In this document: positions 52,170-61,660 of the stretch, in pieces
Numbering within the stretch: position 1 is the first letter of the stretch
Layout: every line of letters begins with the position of its first letter
From: CALOCV01 sp942491955
GTDB taxonomy: Bacteria; Chlamydiota; Chlamydiia; Chlamydiales; CALOCV01
DNA: 64,000 nt
Assembly (NCBI GenBank): GCA_942491955.1
Contig: CALOCV010000008.1
Location: 11,221-75,220 of the forward strand
Direction: 5' to 3'
Position numbers and translations under genes: made by a program
Notes under the pieces: generated by a model
Databases searched by the model: none
The model's input: only the letters and a program-made list of their open reading frames with translations
Told to the model about the DNA's origin: nothing

Positions 52170-54124
52170 GGAACAGAAAGAAAAGAAGCACCCATCTCTT
52201 GCTTCTTCTCCGAAAAATCACCTCTCCTTGATGTATCGATCCAACATGCCCATCGATGTCCCTCATCTGCCGGAGGGAGTATCCACTCTCTCTCTTCTGC
52301 GGAAGCATTGAACGCAATAAAAAACTCTTTTCCTAAAGTCCAACTGAGAATGGGCATCGGATCTTCCCAATTGGGCTCGCCGGGATAAAGACCATGCCAT
52401 TGAATTTCTTCCTCGGTCAGAAAATCTGCTTTCCGCAAGATAGGATGGGCTTTGCGGATCGCAATGAGCTTTTTAACAAAACGGAAAAATTCCCTCTCTT
52501 CTTCAAGACGACTCCAAGAGAACCAGTTTAAAGCATTGTCTTGGCACCAAGGATTGTTATTCCCCTGCCGCGTGTGCCCATACTCATCTCCCATCGATAG
52601 CATGGGAACACCTTGTGAAAAAAAAAGAGCTACCAAAAAGTTTTTTCTTTGTCGCAAACGCAAAACACCAATCTCTTCATTGCTCGTCTCTCCTTCTTCA
52701 CCCCCATTCCAGCTAATATTGTGATCGTTCCCATCGTGGTTCTCTTCCCCATTTCTCTCATTGTGCTTTTCTTGATAGGCAACGAGATCATAAAGAGTAT
52801 ACCCATCATGGGCCGTCACAAAATTGATGCTCGCTTGAGGAGAACGGCCTGCAAAGAGATCATGCGATCCATAAACAACGCTCGCAAAAGCATTTTTGCT
52901 ACCAGGATCGCCTTTGATAAAAGAGCGCACGGTATCTCGATACTTTCCATTCCACTCCGACCAACGATTTTGATGAGGAGCAAATCCACCGAGTTGATAG
53001 GCGCCTGCACAATCCCACGGCTCGGCAATGAGCTTGGTCTCTGCTAGAATAGGATCCTCAGTCAACGACTCGACCAAAGGAGAAGGAGCGAGAAGTTCCC
53101 CTCCACGCCCCCGATTCATGACAGAAGCGAGATCAAAACGAAAGCCATCGACATGCATCTCCGTCACCCAGTAGTGAAGACAATCACGAACAAACTTTCG
53201 ACAAACGGGATGGTTGAGATTCACGGTATTGCCACAACCGGAAAAATTCTTGTCATGCCCCTTTTCATCAACTTGATAGTAGATGCCACGGTCGATACCC
53301 ATCCATGAATAGGCATTGACTTTGTTCTTTTTCTCTCCTGTATGGTTAAAGACCACATCGAGAATCACTTCAATCCCATTCCGATGCAACTCCTTAACCA
53401 TCGTCTTCCATTCCATAATCGATGCTTCTCTGCTCGAATCCGATGCATAACGTGCCATGGGGAAAAAGAAAAAAAGAGGCGAATAACCCCAAAAGTTGAC
53501 AAGCTGCTCCCCAGTGATAGGATCTTTCTTGGTCCATTCACACTCATTAAATTCCTGACACGGCAACAACTCAATAGCATTCATTCCCAGTTCCAATAGA
53601 TAGGGAATTTTTTCGATAACACCAAGGAATGTCCCAGGATGAGAGACTCGACTCGATGCGTCCTGAGTAAAACCCCGCACATGCATCTCATAAATCATCC
53701 ATTCAGATAAAGACCGCCGCGGTGAAGAAATCCCTTCCCAATCGTAAGGTTTGGGACGATCCAATACTCCACGTGGATGGTAGTGCGGGATATGGCGACC
53801 CCATTTTTTGGGAACGTCAATACATCGAGCATAAGGATCAACAAGTAGAAGATCCGAACGGAAAAAATGGGGTTCTTTCCGAGGCCCCTCCAAACGATAG
53901 GCGTACAGAAGAGGAAGAGATACTCCTTCTAATGCAATATGCCAAATAGTACCTGTCTTGTTTTCATTGGGATCCAGAGGAATCTCTTCGATGATGCGGT
54001 GAGATGTCGGATGGATGAGAACAAGAGAAACTTTTTCCGCATGCATGGAAAAAAGAGCAAAACGAATCTCTTCACCCGTAAACGTAACACCAAGCGGCTC
54101 CGGAAACCCTCGATATCTTTTCAC
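52106..54124 (-). CDS. glgX: Glycogen debranching enzyme (isoamylase type)
   Basis: 672 aa, starting at GTG 54124 in TAGTG, one base overlapping the murA stop. CBM48-like N-terminus (PLGVTFTGEEIRFALFSMHA), then GH13 regions: VILDVVFNHTGE, DGFRFDLASVMNR, LIAEPWDCAGAYQLGGF and FVTAHDGYTLYDLVAYQEKH. Hydrolyses alpha-1,6 links of limit dextrin. With glgB it indicates a glycogen pathway, as in other Chlamydiota. It follows murA without a gap, so the peptidoglycan and glycogen genes are probably on one transcript. Confidence 0.95.
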   Translation of the reverse strand: MKRYRGFPEPLGVTFTGEEIRFALFSMHAEKVSLVLIHPTSHRIIEEIPLDPNENKTGTIWHIALEGVSLPLLYAYRLEGPRKEPHFFRSDLLLVDPYARCIDVPKKWGRHIPHYHPRGVLDRPKPYDWEGISSPRRSLSEWMIYEMHVRGFTQDASSRVSHPGTFLGVIEKIPYLLELGMNAIELLPCQEFNECEWTKKDPITGEQLVNFWGYSPLFFFFPMARYASDSSREASIMEWKTMVKELHRNGIEVILDVVFNHTGEKKNKVNAYSWMGIDRGIYYQVDEKGHDKNFSGCGNTVNLNHPVCRKFVRDCLHYWVTEMHVDGFRFDLASVMNRGRGGELLAPSPLVESLTEDPILAETKLIAEPWDCAGAYQLGGFAPHQNRWSEWNGKYRDTVRSFIKGDPGSKNAFASVVYGSHDLFAGRSPQASINFVTAHDGYTLYDLVAYQEKHNERNGEENHDGNDHNISWNGGEEGETSNEEIGVLRLRQRKNFLVALFFSQGVPMLSMGDEYGHTRQGNNNPWCQDNALNWFSWSRLEEEREFFRFVKKLIAIRKAHPILRKADFLTEEEIQWHGLYPGEPNWEDPMPILSWTLGKEFFIAFNASAEEREWILPPADEGHRWACWIDTSRRGDFSEKKQEMGASFLSVPYSAFVLKMIPARGGSVTTSE

Positions 54125-55500
54125 TACCTCACCGGTGAAAGATCGGGAAACGTCGGATCGACAGTAGGCGATTGTACCTGCTTCCTCGTGACATCAGCAC
54201 CAAGAAGAGCCAACTTCTCAACCACCCCTTCATAACCACGATCAAGAAAAGGCAATCCCGATAAAGTGCTCGTCCCTTCAGCAAGAAGCGCTGCCATGAC
54301 ATAGGCAAACCCCGCCCGTAAATCGGGAATCGTAATGTCCTGACCAACAAGGGGTGCTTCCCCTTTTACAATGATGCTATGACAATAACCCTGCGAAGCA
54401 AAACGACACTGATTCCCCCCTAAACACTGTCGAAAGGGAGTGATGTCAGCTCCCATCTTCCTCAACGTTTCGGTATAACCAAATCGATTTTCATAAACCG
54501 TCTCATGAACCACAGATGACCCCGTCGCCTGCGATAGCATCACAACAAACGGCTGCTGCCAATCCGTCATGAAACCAGGATGGACATTGGTCTCAAGGAG
54601 AATCCCTCCTTGTAAAGGACCATCATAGAAAAATTCAATCCCATCCTTCCTAACAGAGAACCCTCCACCAATCTCCCGAACTTTATTGAGAAAAGCAACC
54701 ATATGCAAATGTTCCGCATCTTCAACAAAGATGTGCCCTCGGGTCGCTATCGCTGCCATTCCCCATGACGCCGCTTCAATCCGATCGGGAATGACATTGT
54801 GCTCCACTTCATAAAACCGTCGCGTCCCCTGAATCCGAATCGTTCGATCAACATCAAGCGTGATATTCGCTCCAAGCTTCTGCAAAAAGAGGATGAGATC
54901 AACGACTTCTGGCTCAATCGCAGCATTCTGAATCGTCGTCGTTCCCCGCGCCGTAACACTCGCAAGAATGGTGTTTTCTGTAGCCCCAACAGAAGGATAG
55001 GAAAGATGAATTACAGTGCCAACAAGACCTTCATGAGCATGAGCGAAATAAGCCCCCTCCCGCTTCATCTGCCGATACTCGATTTTTGCACCTAAACATT
55101 CAAGCGCTTCAATATGGAAATCAACAGGACGCTGACCAATCTTGCACCCACCCGCCGTCGGAACAATGATATCTCCATGAGAACGACTAAGAAGAGCCCC
55201 AATCATCAAAATGGGAATGCGGTTGGATCCAGAAAACCGCTGCGGAATATACGTCGTTTTGAGCTCTTTGGTCTGGACCTCCATGATCCCCGCTTCACGG
55301 TCCCATTGAACTTCCATCCCAATCTCTTGACAAAGAGATACCGTGATATCTACTTCACCAATATTGGGAACGTTATAAAAACGACACTTCTTATCCGAAA
55401 GTAACGAAGCAACAAGAAGCTTGGTAATGGCATTCTTCGCACCAGCTACTTTGACTTTACCTCGTAAAGGGGTTCCTCCATTGATCTTTAAGATCTCCAT
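54124..55500 (-). CDS. murA: UDP-N-acetylglucosamine 1-carboxyvinyltransferase
   Basis: 458 aa from ATG 55500 (MEILKINGGTPLRGKVKVAG), 12 codons inside the open frame. Two EPT domains. Substrate region GAKNAITKLLVASLL; active loop PTAGGCKIGQRPVDFHIEAL carries the catalytic Cys (Cys115 in E. coli), the residue attacked by fosfomycin. C. trachomatis MurA has Asp there, so this enzyme differs. C-terminal DLRAGFAYVMAALLAEGTS and DRGYE are typical. First committed step of peptidoglycan precursor synthesis. Operon with glgX downstream. Confidence 0.95.
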   Translation of the reverse strand: MEILKINGGTPLRGKVKVAGAKNAITKLLVASLLSDKKCRFYNVPNIGEVDITVSLCQEIGMEVQWDREAGIMEVQTKELKTTYIPQRFSGSNRIPILMIGALLSRSHGDIIVPTAGGCKIGQRPVDFHIEALECLGAKIEYRQMKREGAYFAHAHEGLVGTVIHLSYPSVGATENTILASVTARGTTTIQNAAIEPEVVDLILFLQKLGANITLDVDRTIRIQGTRRFYEVEHNVIPDRIEAASWGMAAIATRGHIFVEDAEHLHMVAFLNKVREIGGGFSVRKDGIEFFYDGPLQGGILLETNVHPGFMTDWQQPFVVMLSQATGSSVVHETVYENRFGYTETLRKMGADITPFRQCLGGNQCRFASQGYCHSIIVKGEAPLVGQDITIPDLRAGFAYVMAALLAEGTSTLSGLPFLDRGYEGVVEKLALLGADVTRKQVQSPTVDPTFPDLSPVR

Positions 55501-55684
55501 GGCCACTCCACATCTGATTTTTTGTTCCGTTTCCACAAGGAAAAATCCCTCTCAAAACAATCCCTGAAGGGGGAAAACCTTACTAGAAAACGGAGTTATC
55601 GACAACCAAAAAAACCACTTTTCCTATTAACAGCTATGGCATTATTTGATCAAGATATATAATCGGCCGCTAGAAGCCCTATGA

Positions 55685-55740
55685 GATCAGGCCTGACATT
55701 CGGACATTTGAAACAAATGTCCGAATGTCAGGCCTGACCC
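55685..55740. repeat. 56-bp palindromic repeat, copy 2
   Basis: ATCAGGCCTGACATTCGGAC..., loop AAA, mirrored arm ending TCAGGCCTGACCCC. Matches 40305-40360 except for the loop and one arm position. Located 25 bases before ispF, so it could lie in the ispF leader. Confidence 0.85.
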
Positions 55741-55764
55741 CATGCTAAATCAAGGACAAAACCA

Positions 55765-56259
55765 ATGCGAAATATCACCCGCGTAGGTATCGGACAAGAT
55801 AGCCACCGCTTCCTAGGCCCCGAAGCCACAAAACCTTGCATCCTTGGCGGATCGTTCTTCGATGATGTGCCCGGATTCAACGCCAACTCCGATGGAGATA
55901 TCGTCTTTCATGCGATTTGTAACGCCATCACCTCCCTCACACACGTTCTTATCCTCGGCGGCCTCGCCGACGATCTCTGCCTAAAAGATGGTATCACCGA
56001 TAGCCGCGTCTACCTCGAAGAAGCTATGAAAACCTTAGGTAAACAATCCATTACCCACGTCGCTATCACCATCGAAGGGAAAAGACCCAAACTCAAACAT
56101 CGCCGACAAGAAATCCGCGAAAATATCGCAGCCGTCATGGGAATCTCACCAGAACAAGTAGGCATCACAGCAACAACAGGCGAAGGATTGACCGACTTCG
56201 GCTGCGGCGAAGGAGCTCAAGCTATCGCTATCATTACAACGGAAGAAGTGCAGCAATAG
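55765..56259 (+). CDS. ispF: 2-C-methyl-D-erythritol 2,4-cyclodiphosphate synthase
   Basis: 164 aa. Metal-binding residues in GIGQDSHRF (D.H) and the His of SDGDIVFHAICNAI; CDP-binding TATTGEGL.DFG.GEG at the C-terminus. Forms the cyclic diphosphate intermediate of the MEP isoprenoid pathway in the cytosol; isoprenoids supply the undecaprenyl carrier. C. trachomatis CT434 is ispF and CT435 a cysJ-type gene; here a decayed cysJ lies 3 kb downstream. The end overlaps the convergent ppdK remnant by 26 bases. Confidence 0.93.
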   Translation: MRNITRVGIGQDSHRFLGPEATKPCILGGSFFDDVPGFNANSDGDIVFHAICNAITSLTHVLILGGLADDLCLKDGITDSRVYLEEAMKTLGKQSITHVAITIEGKRPKLKHRRQEIRENIAAVMGISPEQVGITATTGEGLTDFGCGEGAQAIAIITTEEVQQ

Positions 56260-58960
56260 CCGCAGCAAGACGAGCAATGGGAACGCGATAGGGAGAACAA
56301 GAGACATAATCTAACCCAATACGATGACAATAAGCAACAGAACGTGTCTCCCCACCATGCTCGCCACAAATACCACATTCGAGATCGGGCCGAGCCTCCC
56401 TCCCACGCTGGATCGCCATCTCAATCAACTGCCCCACACCCTCTTCATCCAAAACTTGGAAGGGATCGTTCTCCAAAAGATGGAAAACTTCATCGGGATG
56501 ACCCGGATAAGGCACGCCATTCACATACTGAGGGATGAATTTTGCCGAATCGTCCCGACTGATGCCAAAAACAGTCTGTGTGAGATCATTGGTTCCAAAA
56601 CTAAAAAAAGATGCTTCCTTGGCAATTTCTTTGGCAAGAAGAGCCGCTCGAGGTAACTCAATCATCGTCCCAACAGAATAGGGAATCTTCTCTTTTTTCT
56701 CCGCAAAGACTTGTTCCGCTGTCTGGTCGATAATCGCTTTCTGATGGGAAAATTCTTCTGGAATGCTGATAAGAGGAACCATAATCTCAGGATGAACGTC
56801 AATCCCTTCTTCCTTAACATGAATCGCTGCTTCTAAAATCGCCCGCGTCTGCATAGCCGTTAACTCGGGATAAATAACACCCAACCGACATCCACGATGC
56901 CCCAACATCGGATTCGCCTCCTCCAACATCGCACGAATTTGTACCAATTTGTCACGCGAGGTGTGCATGCTCTCCGCCAACGCCTGTAACTCGTCCTCCC
57001 CACGCGGCATGAACTCATGCAAAGGAGGATCTAAAAGACGAATGGTCACAGGTACCCCTCCCATCGCACGAAAAATAGCAATAAAATCGTTCTTCTGATG
57101 AGGAAGGAGCCGTTGGATCGCTTTCTTCTTTTTCAGCCGGCTCCTGATGAAAAAGCATGCAACGAACATCGGTCAAACGGTTGATCTCCAAAAACATATG
57201 CTCCGTGCGACAAAGTCCCACACCTTCAGCACCAAAAGCACGCGCCACTGCACAATCGTTCGCATTGTCAGCGTTGGTGCGAATGTGAAGAGCGCGATAC
57301 GTATCAGCAAGACGCATGATCCGATCAAACTGCTGATAAACAAAGCTCTCTTCAGGTTTCTTTGTCTTGGTTAACAAAACCTGATTCACCTCAGATACAC
57401 TCGTCGGCAACGAACAGAAGAAAACCTCCCCCGTCGTCCCATCAACGGAAATAGGATCGCCTTCATGCAAAACCTTCTCTCCACACGAAATAAACCGCCC
57501 CTCTTCATTAAAATGCAGCATCCCACACCCAACAACACACGGCTTCCCCATGCCCCGAGCAACAACAGCTGCATGACTCGTGCTACCCCCACGTATCGTC
57601 AAAATCCCCTCCGAAGCGACGATCCCCGGAAAATCATCAGGGTTGGCCTCTTCCCGAATGAGGATGCACCTCTCCCCTCTCCTTTTCCGCACAACCGCCT
57701 GCTCTGCTGTAAAAACAGCAACGCCAGAAGCAGCACCAGGCCCAGCATTGAGCCCATGGTTACCCAATACCCCCTCGCCTGCTTTTTGACTTTTCTTCAA
57801 AGACAGGAACTAATAACCGTGACAACTGCTCAGGATGAACCCTTAATAACGCCGTCTTCTCGTCGATAAACCCCTCATCCAACATCTCCACCGCCATCCG
57901 AACAGCTGCAAAACCCGTCCTCTTCCCCGTCCGTGTCTGTAAAAGAAAAAGACGTCCATCATCAATCGTAAACTCAATGTCTTGCATGTCGCAATAGTGC
58001 TCTTCAAGTTGGTGGACAACGCGAATAAGCTGATCATAAACCTCTGGCATCCATTTCTCTAAACTGTCCAAAGAACTGCGCGATACTCTCTTCTGATACT
58101 CATTCAAAGGATGCGGCGTGCGCTTCCCCGCTACCACCTCCTCCCCTTGCGCATTCAGCAAAAACTCCCCATAGAAATGGTTCTCCCCCGTCGCAGGATC
58201 CCTCGTAAAACCAACCCCCGTCGCAGAACGATCATTCTTGTTGCCAAATACCATCGCCTGCGAACAGTAACCGCTGTTCCCCAATCATCAGGATAGTGGT
58301 GGATCTGACGATATAGAGCCGCCCTCTCTCCATCCCAACTATCAAAAACAGCCATAATAGCCCGATAAAGCTGCTCCTTCACATCCGTTGGGAAAGGCTC
58401 ACCCACCTCTTCTTGATAGATCTGCTGAAAAAGATAACAAGCTCTCTTAAGCCCGTCCATGCTCAACGGAACCTCCCCTTCAACCCCCTCCTCAAGATGC
58501 AAAATCTCAAACGCCCTCTCAAATTTCTTCGCAGGAATGCCAGCAACGATATTCCCAAACATCGCAATCAAACGGCGATAATTGTCATACGCAAGACGAG
58601 GATTCCCCGTGACATCAGCAAACCCTCTAACCCCCTCCTCCGTTAATCCTAAAATCCAGCAATCGGTTCATCGTCCAAGACGTCGACACGCCCAGAATGT
58701 TAGAGAGCAGAAGAGGAGCAGATGGAGATCTCAAAATGAATCTCATCTGTCGTGCTCTAACGAGGGCATCCCTCATCGAATCGTCAAGAATTTCCTTGTT
58801 CACTCTTCTTCCCGTTCTCTGGTAGGTATTGCACGCCTGTCATGGGAATGAATCAGAGGAATAGGGATGCCAATCGACAAGCATTTACAAGCCCAATTCC
58901 TACTTCCAGAATAGAGCTTGACTCCTCTTCGTAAGGGATATCTCAAATTTACAAAGAGAG
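56234..58960 (-). pseudogene. ppdK: Pyruvate phosphate dikinase, decayed
   Basis: Four open pieces (56234-57169, 57015-57800, 57760-58284, 58155-58571) plus decayed sequence up to about 58960 make up most of a PPDK of about 880 aa. Landmarks: NPRLAYDNYRRLIAMFGNIV, QDIEFTIDDGRLFLLQTRTGKRT, the phosphohistidine site GGSTSHAAVVARGMGKPCVVG (catalytic His), and the C-terminal CGICGEHGGE (catalytic Cys). Frame breaks fall near 57110, 57785 and 58265. Further up, VSTSWTMNRLLDF corresponds to the VSMPGMMDT..LN block with substitutions in conserved residues, and SIGIPIP to the GLPVPPGF block. This is true decay, not only base errors. Function was pyruvate to PEP with ATP and phosphate. Confidence 0.88.
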
Positions 58961-59283
58961 AATCGATCGCAAATTTATACTTTTTATTGATTTGACCGAT
59001 CCCAGCAACGCCATGAAGAAGAACAAAATCCACAAAAATCTTTATGTGTAAAATCGAGCACGATCAGCAGGGCTACAGCTGTCGGAAACTTTCCGCAAAT
59101 CGCCACCGCTATTGCCGTCTTCAAGGTTTTGTGGATATCACTTATACGGTCTCGACTCGGATCCTCTTCCGACAATATCAAGAGAAGGTGTCGCCATTCT
59201 ACTCTGAACACCACCTCTGACCTTTGCCAAAAACTTCAGTGCAAATCTCCTACGCCTCCACAGTATAGAACACACGAGAAGAA
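58961..59283. other. Interval without a recognisable gene
   Basis: Short open stretches on both strands, none with motif or ribosome site. The left part may be the lost 5' end of ppdK, the right part the 5' end of the cysJ remnant. Confidence 0.4.
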
Positions 59284-60165
59284 GTGTTCCTCCACCCCCC
59301 CGATCCAGATTCCTCCTCCTTCACCCGAAGATTACAGAAATACCAAAACTCGTCAAAGAACCACCAACGCCATACCCACCCAGAAAAAAAAGCCTCTCGA
59401 AGACTACTCTCCCAGAAAATCGCTGATAAAAGAAAAAATACCCGAACAAAAGGAAATATGGGACTTCCTCAAAGATCACCCCGAAGCCCCTCATCGTCTC
59501 TCAAGAACTCTGTAACTCCTCCTCCTCCTCCCACGCTTCTACTCCATCTTGCCTCCTCCCAATCCTACTGCCGGAGAAGAAATCCACCTCACCGTCGCCC
59601 ATATCCAATACGAAGAGCAGCGCCACGAACGCCGCGGCGTCTGCTCCCACTACTCATGCCTACGTAACTCCGATACCCTCCTCCCTAACGTCCCCATCTA
59701 TATCCAACCTGCAAAAAATTTCTCCCTCCCTAACGACCCCAAAGCCAACTCTATCATGGTCAGCCCGGCACCGGCGTCGCCCCCTACCGCGCCTTCATCC
59801 AAGAACGCTACCACCAAAAATAGGATGTTGTGAAAAAATTGGCTCTTCTTCGAGAAATAAATGTGCCGTTACGACTTCACCATGAAGAAGAATGGAACGC
59901 CTATATCAAACAAGGCCTCCTCCGTCTCGACTACGCCGTGACACAATCCAAGAAAAACAATATGTTCAGACAGCGATGAACACGGCGCCTCTCCTTTTCC
60001 AACGTCAACAGGTGTCACTCTTCGTCTTCGGTGGCGACGCCAAATATATGCGCATGTCGACGCCACCTCCCATAATATCATCGCCACCCACGGCACCCTC
60101 TCCAACGAAGAGGCCCGCAATTATGCGTGGAAAAAACTGCGTAAAGAGAATCGTGTATCAGTAAT
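59284..60165 (+). pseudogene. CysJ-type FAD/NADPH flavoprotein reductase, decayed
   Basis: Pieces in different frames spell out the C-terminal ferredoxin-NADP reductase module: LEDYSPRKSLIKEKI, PRFYSI..PNPTAGEEIHLTVAH, RRGVCSHY (family G..S.YL), PIYIQPAKNFSLP, then GQPGTGVAPYRAFIQERY (family GPGTG.APFR.F.QER), GDAKYM, and IIATHGTLSNEEARNYAWKK near the end. At least three frame changes separate them. The intact enzyme transfers electrons from NADPH to a partner such as sulfite reductase. Neighbour of ispF in Chlamydia, so the position is ancestral. Confidence 0.75.
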
Positions 60166-60242
60166 GCCTATTAAAAAACCACCAAATCAATTTTTCTTGA
60201 TTTATGACGCAAATGATAGTATTTACTCGTCACCAAATGATG

Positions 60243-61660
60243 GATTCCCATGCAACACTCCTTTATTGGAAGAAAAGAGAACTCCAAATGTTTGGAGAAC
60301 TTTAAGAAAAAGTCTGCGAGTCTTGTCGTAATTCGTGGAAGACGTCGCATTGGAAAGAGCTGTTCAGTGTTAGGGATTGCCTGAAAATGTTCCATGTTTT
60401 TCGGGTCACCAGCTAAGCGAAATTTCAGCGACGGATCAAAAAGTGGAAGAATCGCCTGCCAATTGGCGGAACGAGAAACTCAAAATTCTTCCGAGAGCTG
60501 ACATCGGGGGATTGTTGGCATTTGGCACAACAGAGCAGTAGTGAGAATGTTCTTATTTTAGACGAAATTAGTTGACAAGCTCAAAGATTCCATGTTTTAG
60601 TGCTTCAAAAACGGCTTAAAATTCTACTAAAAACAATCTGGTTGCCTATTCTATAAGTCGATTTCAGTTGATCGAGAAAAGATTTCAGCAGCGGGGATTG
60701 GTGGAAGAATCTCTTGATATCATTTTAGAGTGAGCCTTTGTATGAATGCAAATGTTGGAATTTTGGAATGCAAAACAGGATAGCGTCTCTTCTTTTGATA
60801 AGCAAAAATTTTTCCATTATAGGCGTCTTCGACATTCTCGAAGAAATTTTGCAAAGAAATGAATGTTGTGCAGCACGATTGTGTTTTCGTATGCTTTCTT
60901 TTAGTGAATTTGAAAGAATTTTCCGGATTGACATTTTCAAAGAGAAGCATTGGCAAAATTATCATTGAAAAGATCACAGAGTGTCCCGAAAAGAATTGAA
61001 GAGATCATATTTCTCTGCCTATTCAAAAAAAAACAAATTGTTTCCGAATACACAAAAGATCTCGTCGTTGTGATCTTGTTTCTCGGCGATTTACCGGCAT
61101 CTGAAAAATTCTGTTCAGATTCGAAACAAGTCATTATCGACTTTGAAGATAACTATTTAAGATCTCATTCCAAATATAATGAACCTAAAATAAAAAAGAA
61201 AAATTTCAGAGAAACAAGGGTTGAAATTACCGCTTCAATGGCAGTCAGCTTTAGGATTGCAAGAATTTGAAAAATCTAGAATGTTCTTAGCAATCGAAAA
61301 ACAGTGCAAAAGGTCTCAAAAAGCACGGATCCTGCCAACAAATGATAACCCATTTTTCACTGCAACACACGATCGCGTGATGCAGCCAATTGATTATAAT
61401 ATCCTAAACGAAATTGAACGTGTTATCTCCGTATAATTATCAAGTTTCATACCCAGAAAATAACAAAAAAAGAGTCGTTGATGAAGCAAAACAAAAAATA
61501 CTGCCATTCTCCCTAGAAGGAATCATTCGAGAGCGGCTCGTTTTGAATTCAGCAATAAGGTTGATGAATCAAAGAGTGATTTTTTTCTCAAATATCATTG
61601 ATTTCATGAGCTTTCTGCATACCTTTCGAGCAAAAACATAAGAAATATTCCTTCTCGTTG
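60243..61660 (+). pseudogene. Archaeal-type AAA ATPase (ATPase_2/DUF234 family), heavily decayed
   Basis: Fragments in several frames follow the order of this family: FIGRKRELQMFGEL, the P-loop ASLVVIRGRRRIGKS (60331-60359), SFSEFERIF..DIFKEKHW, GLKLPLQWQSALGLQEFE, DNPFFTATHDRVMQPIDYNI (family D.NPFFQR.T..G.QIDY.I), and VVDEAKQKILPFSLEG. Many stops and shifts lie between. No longer a working gene. AT-rich and probably acquired. Confidence 0.7.
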
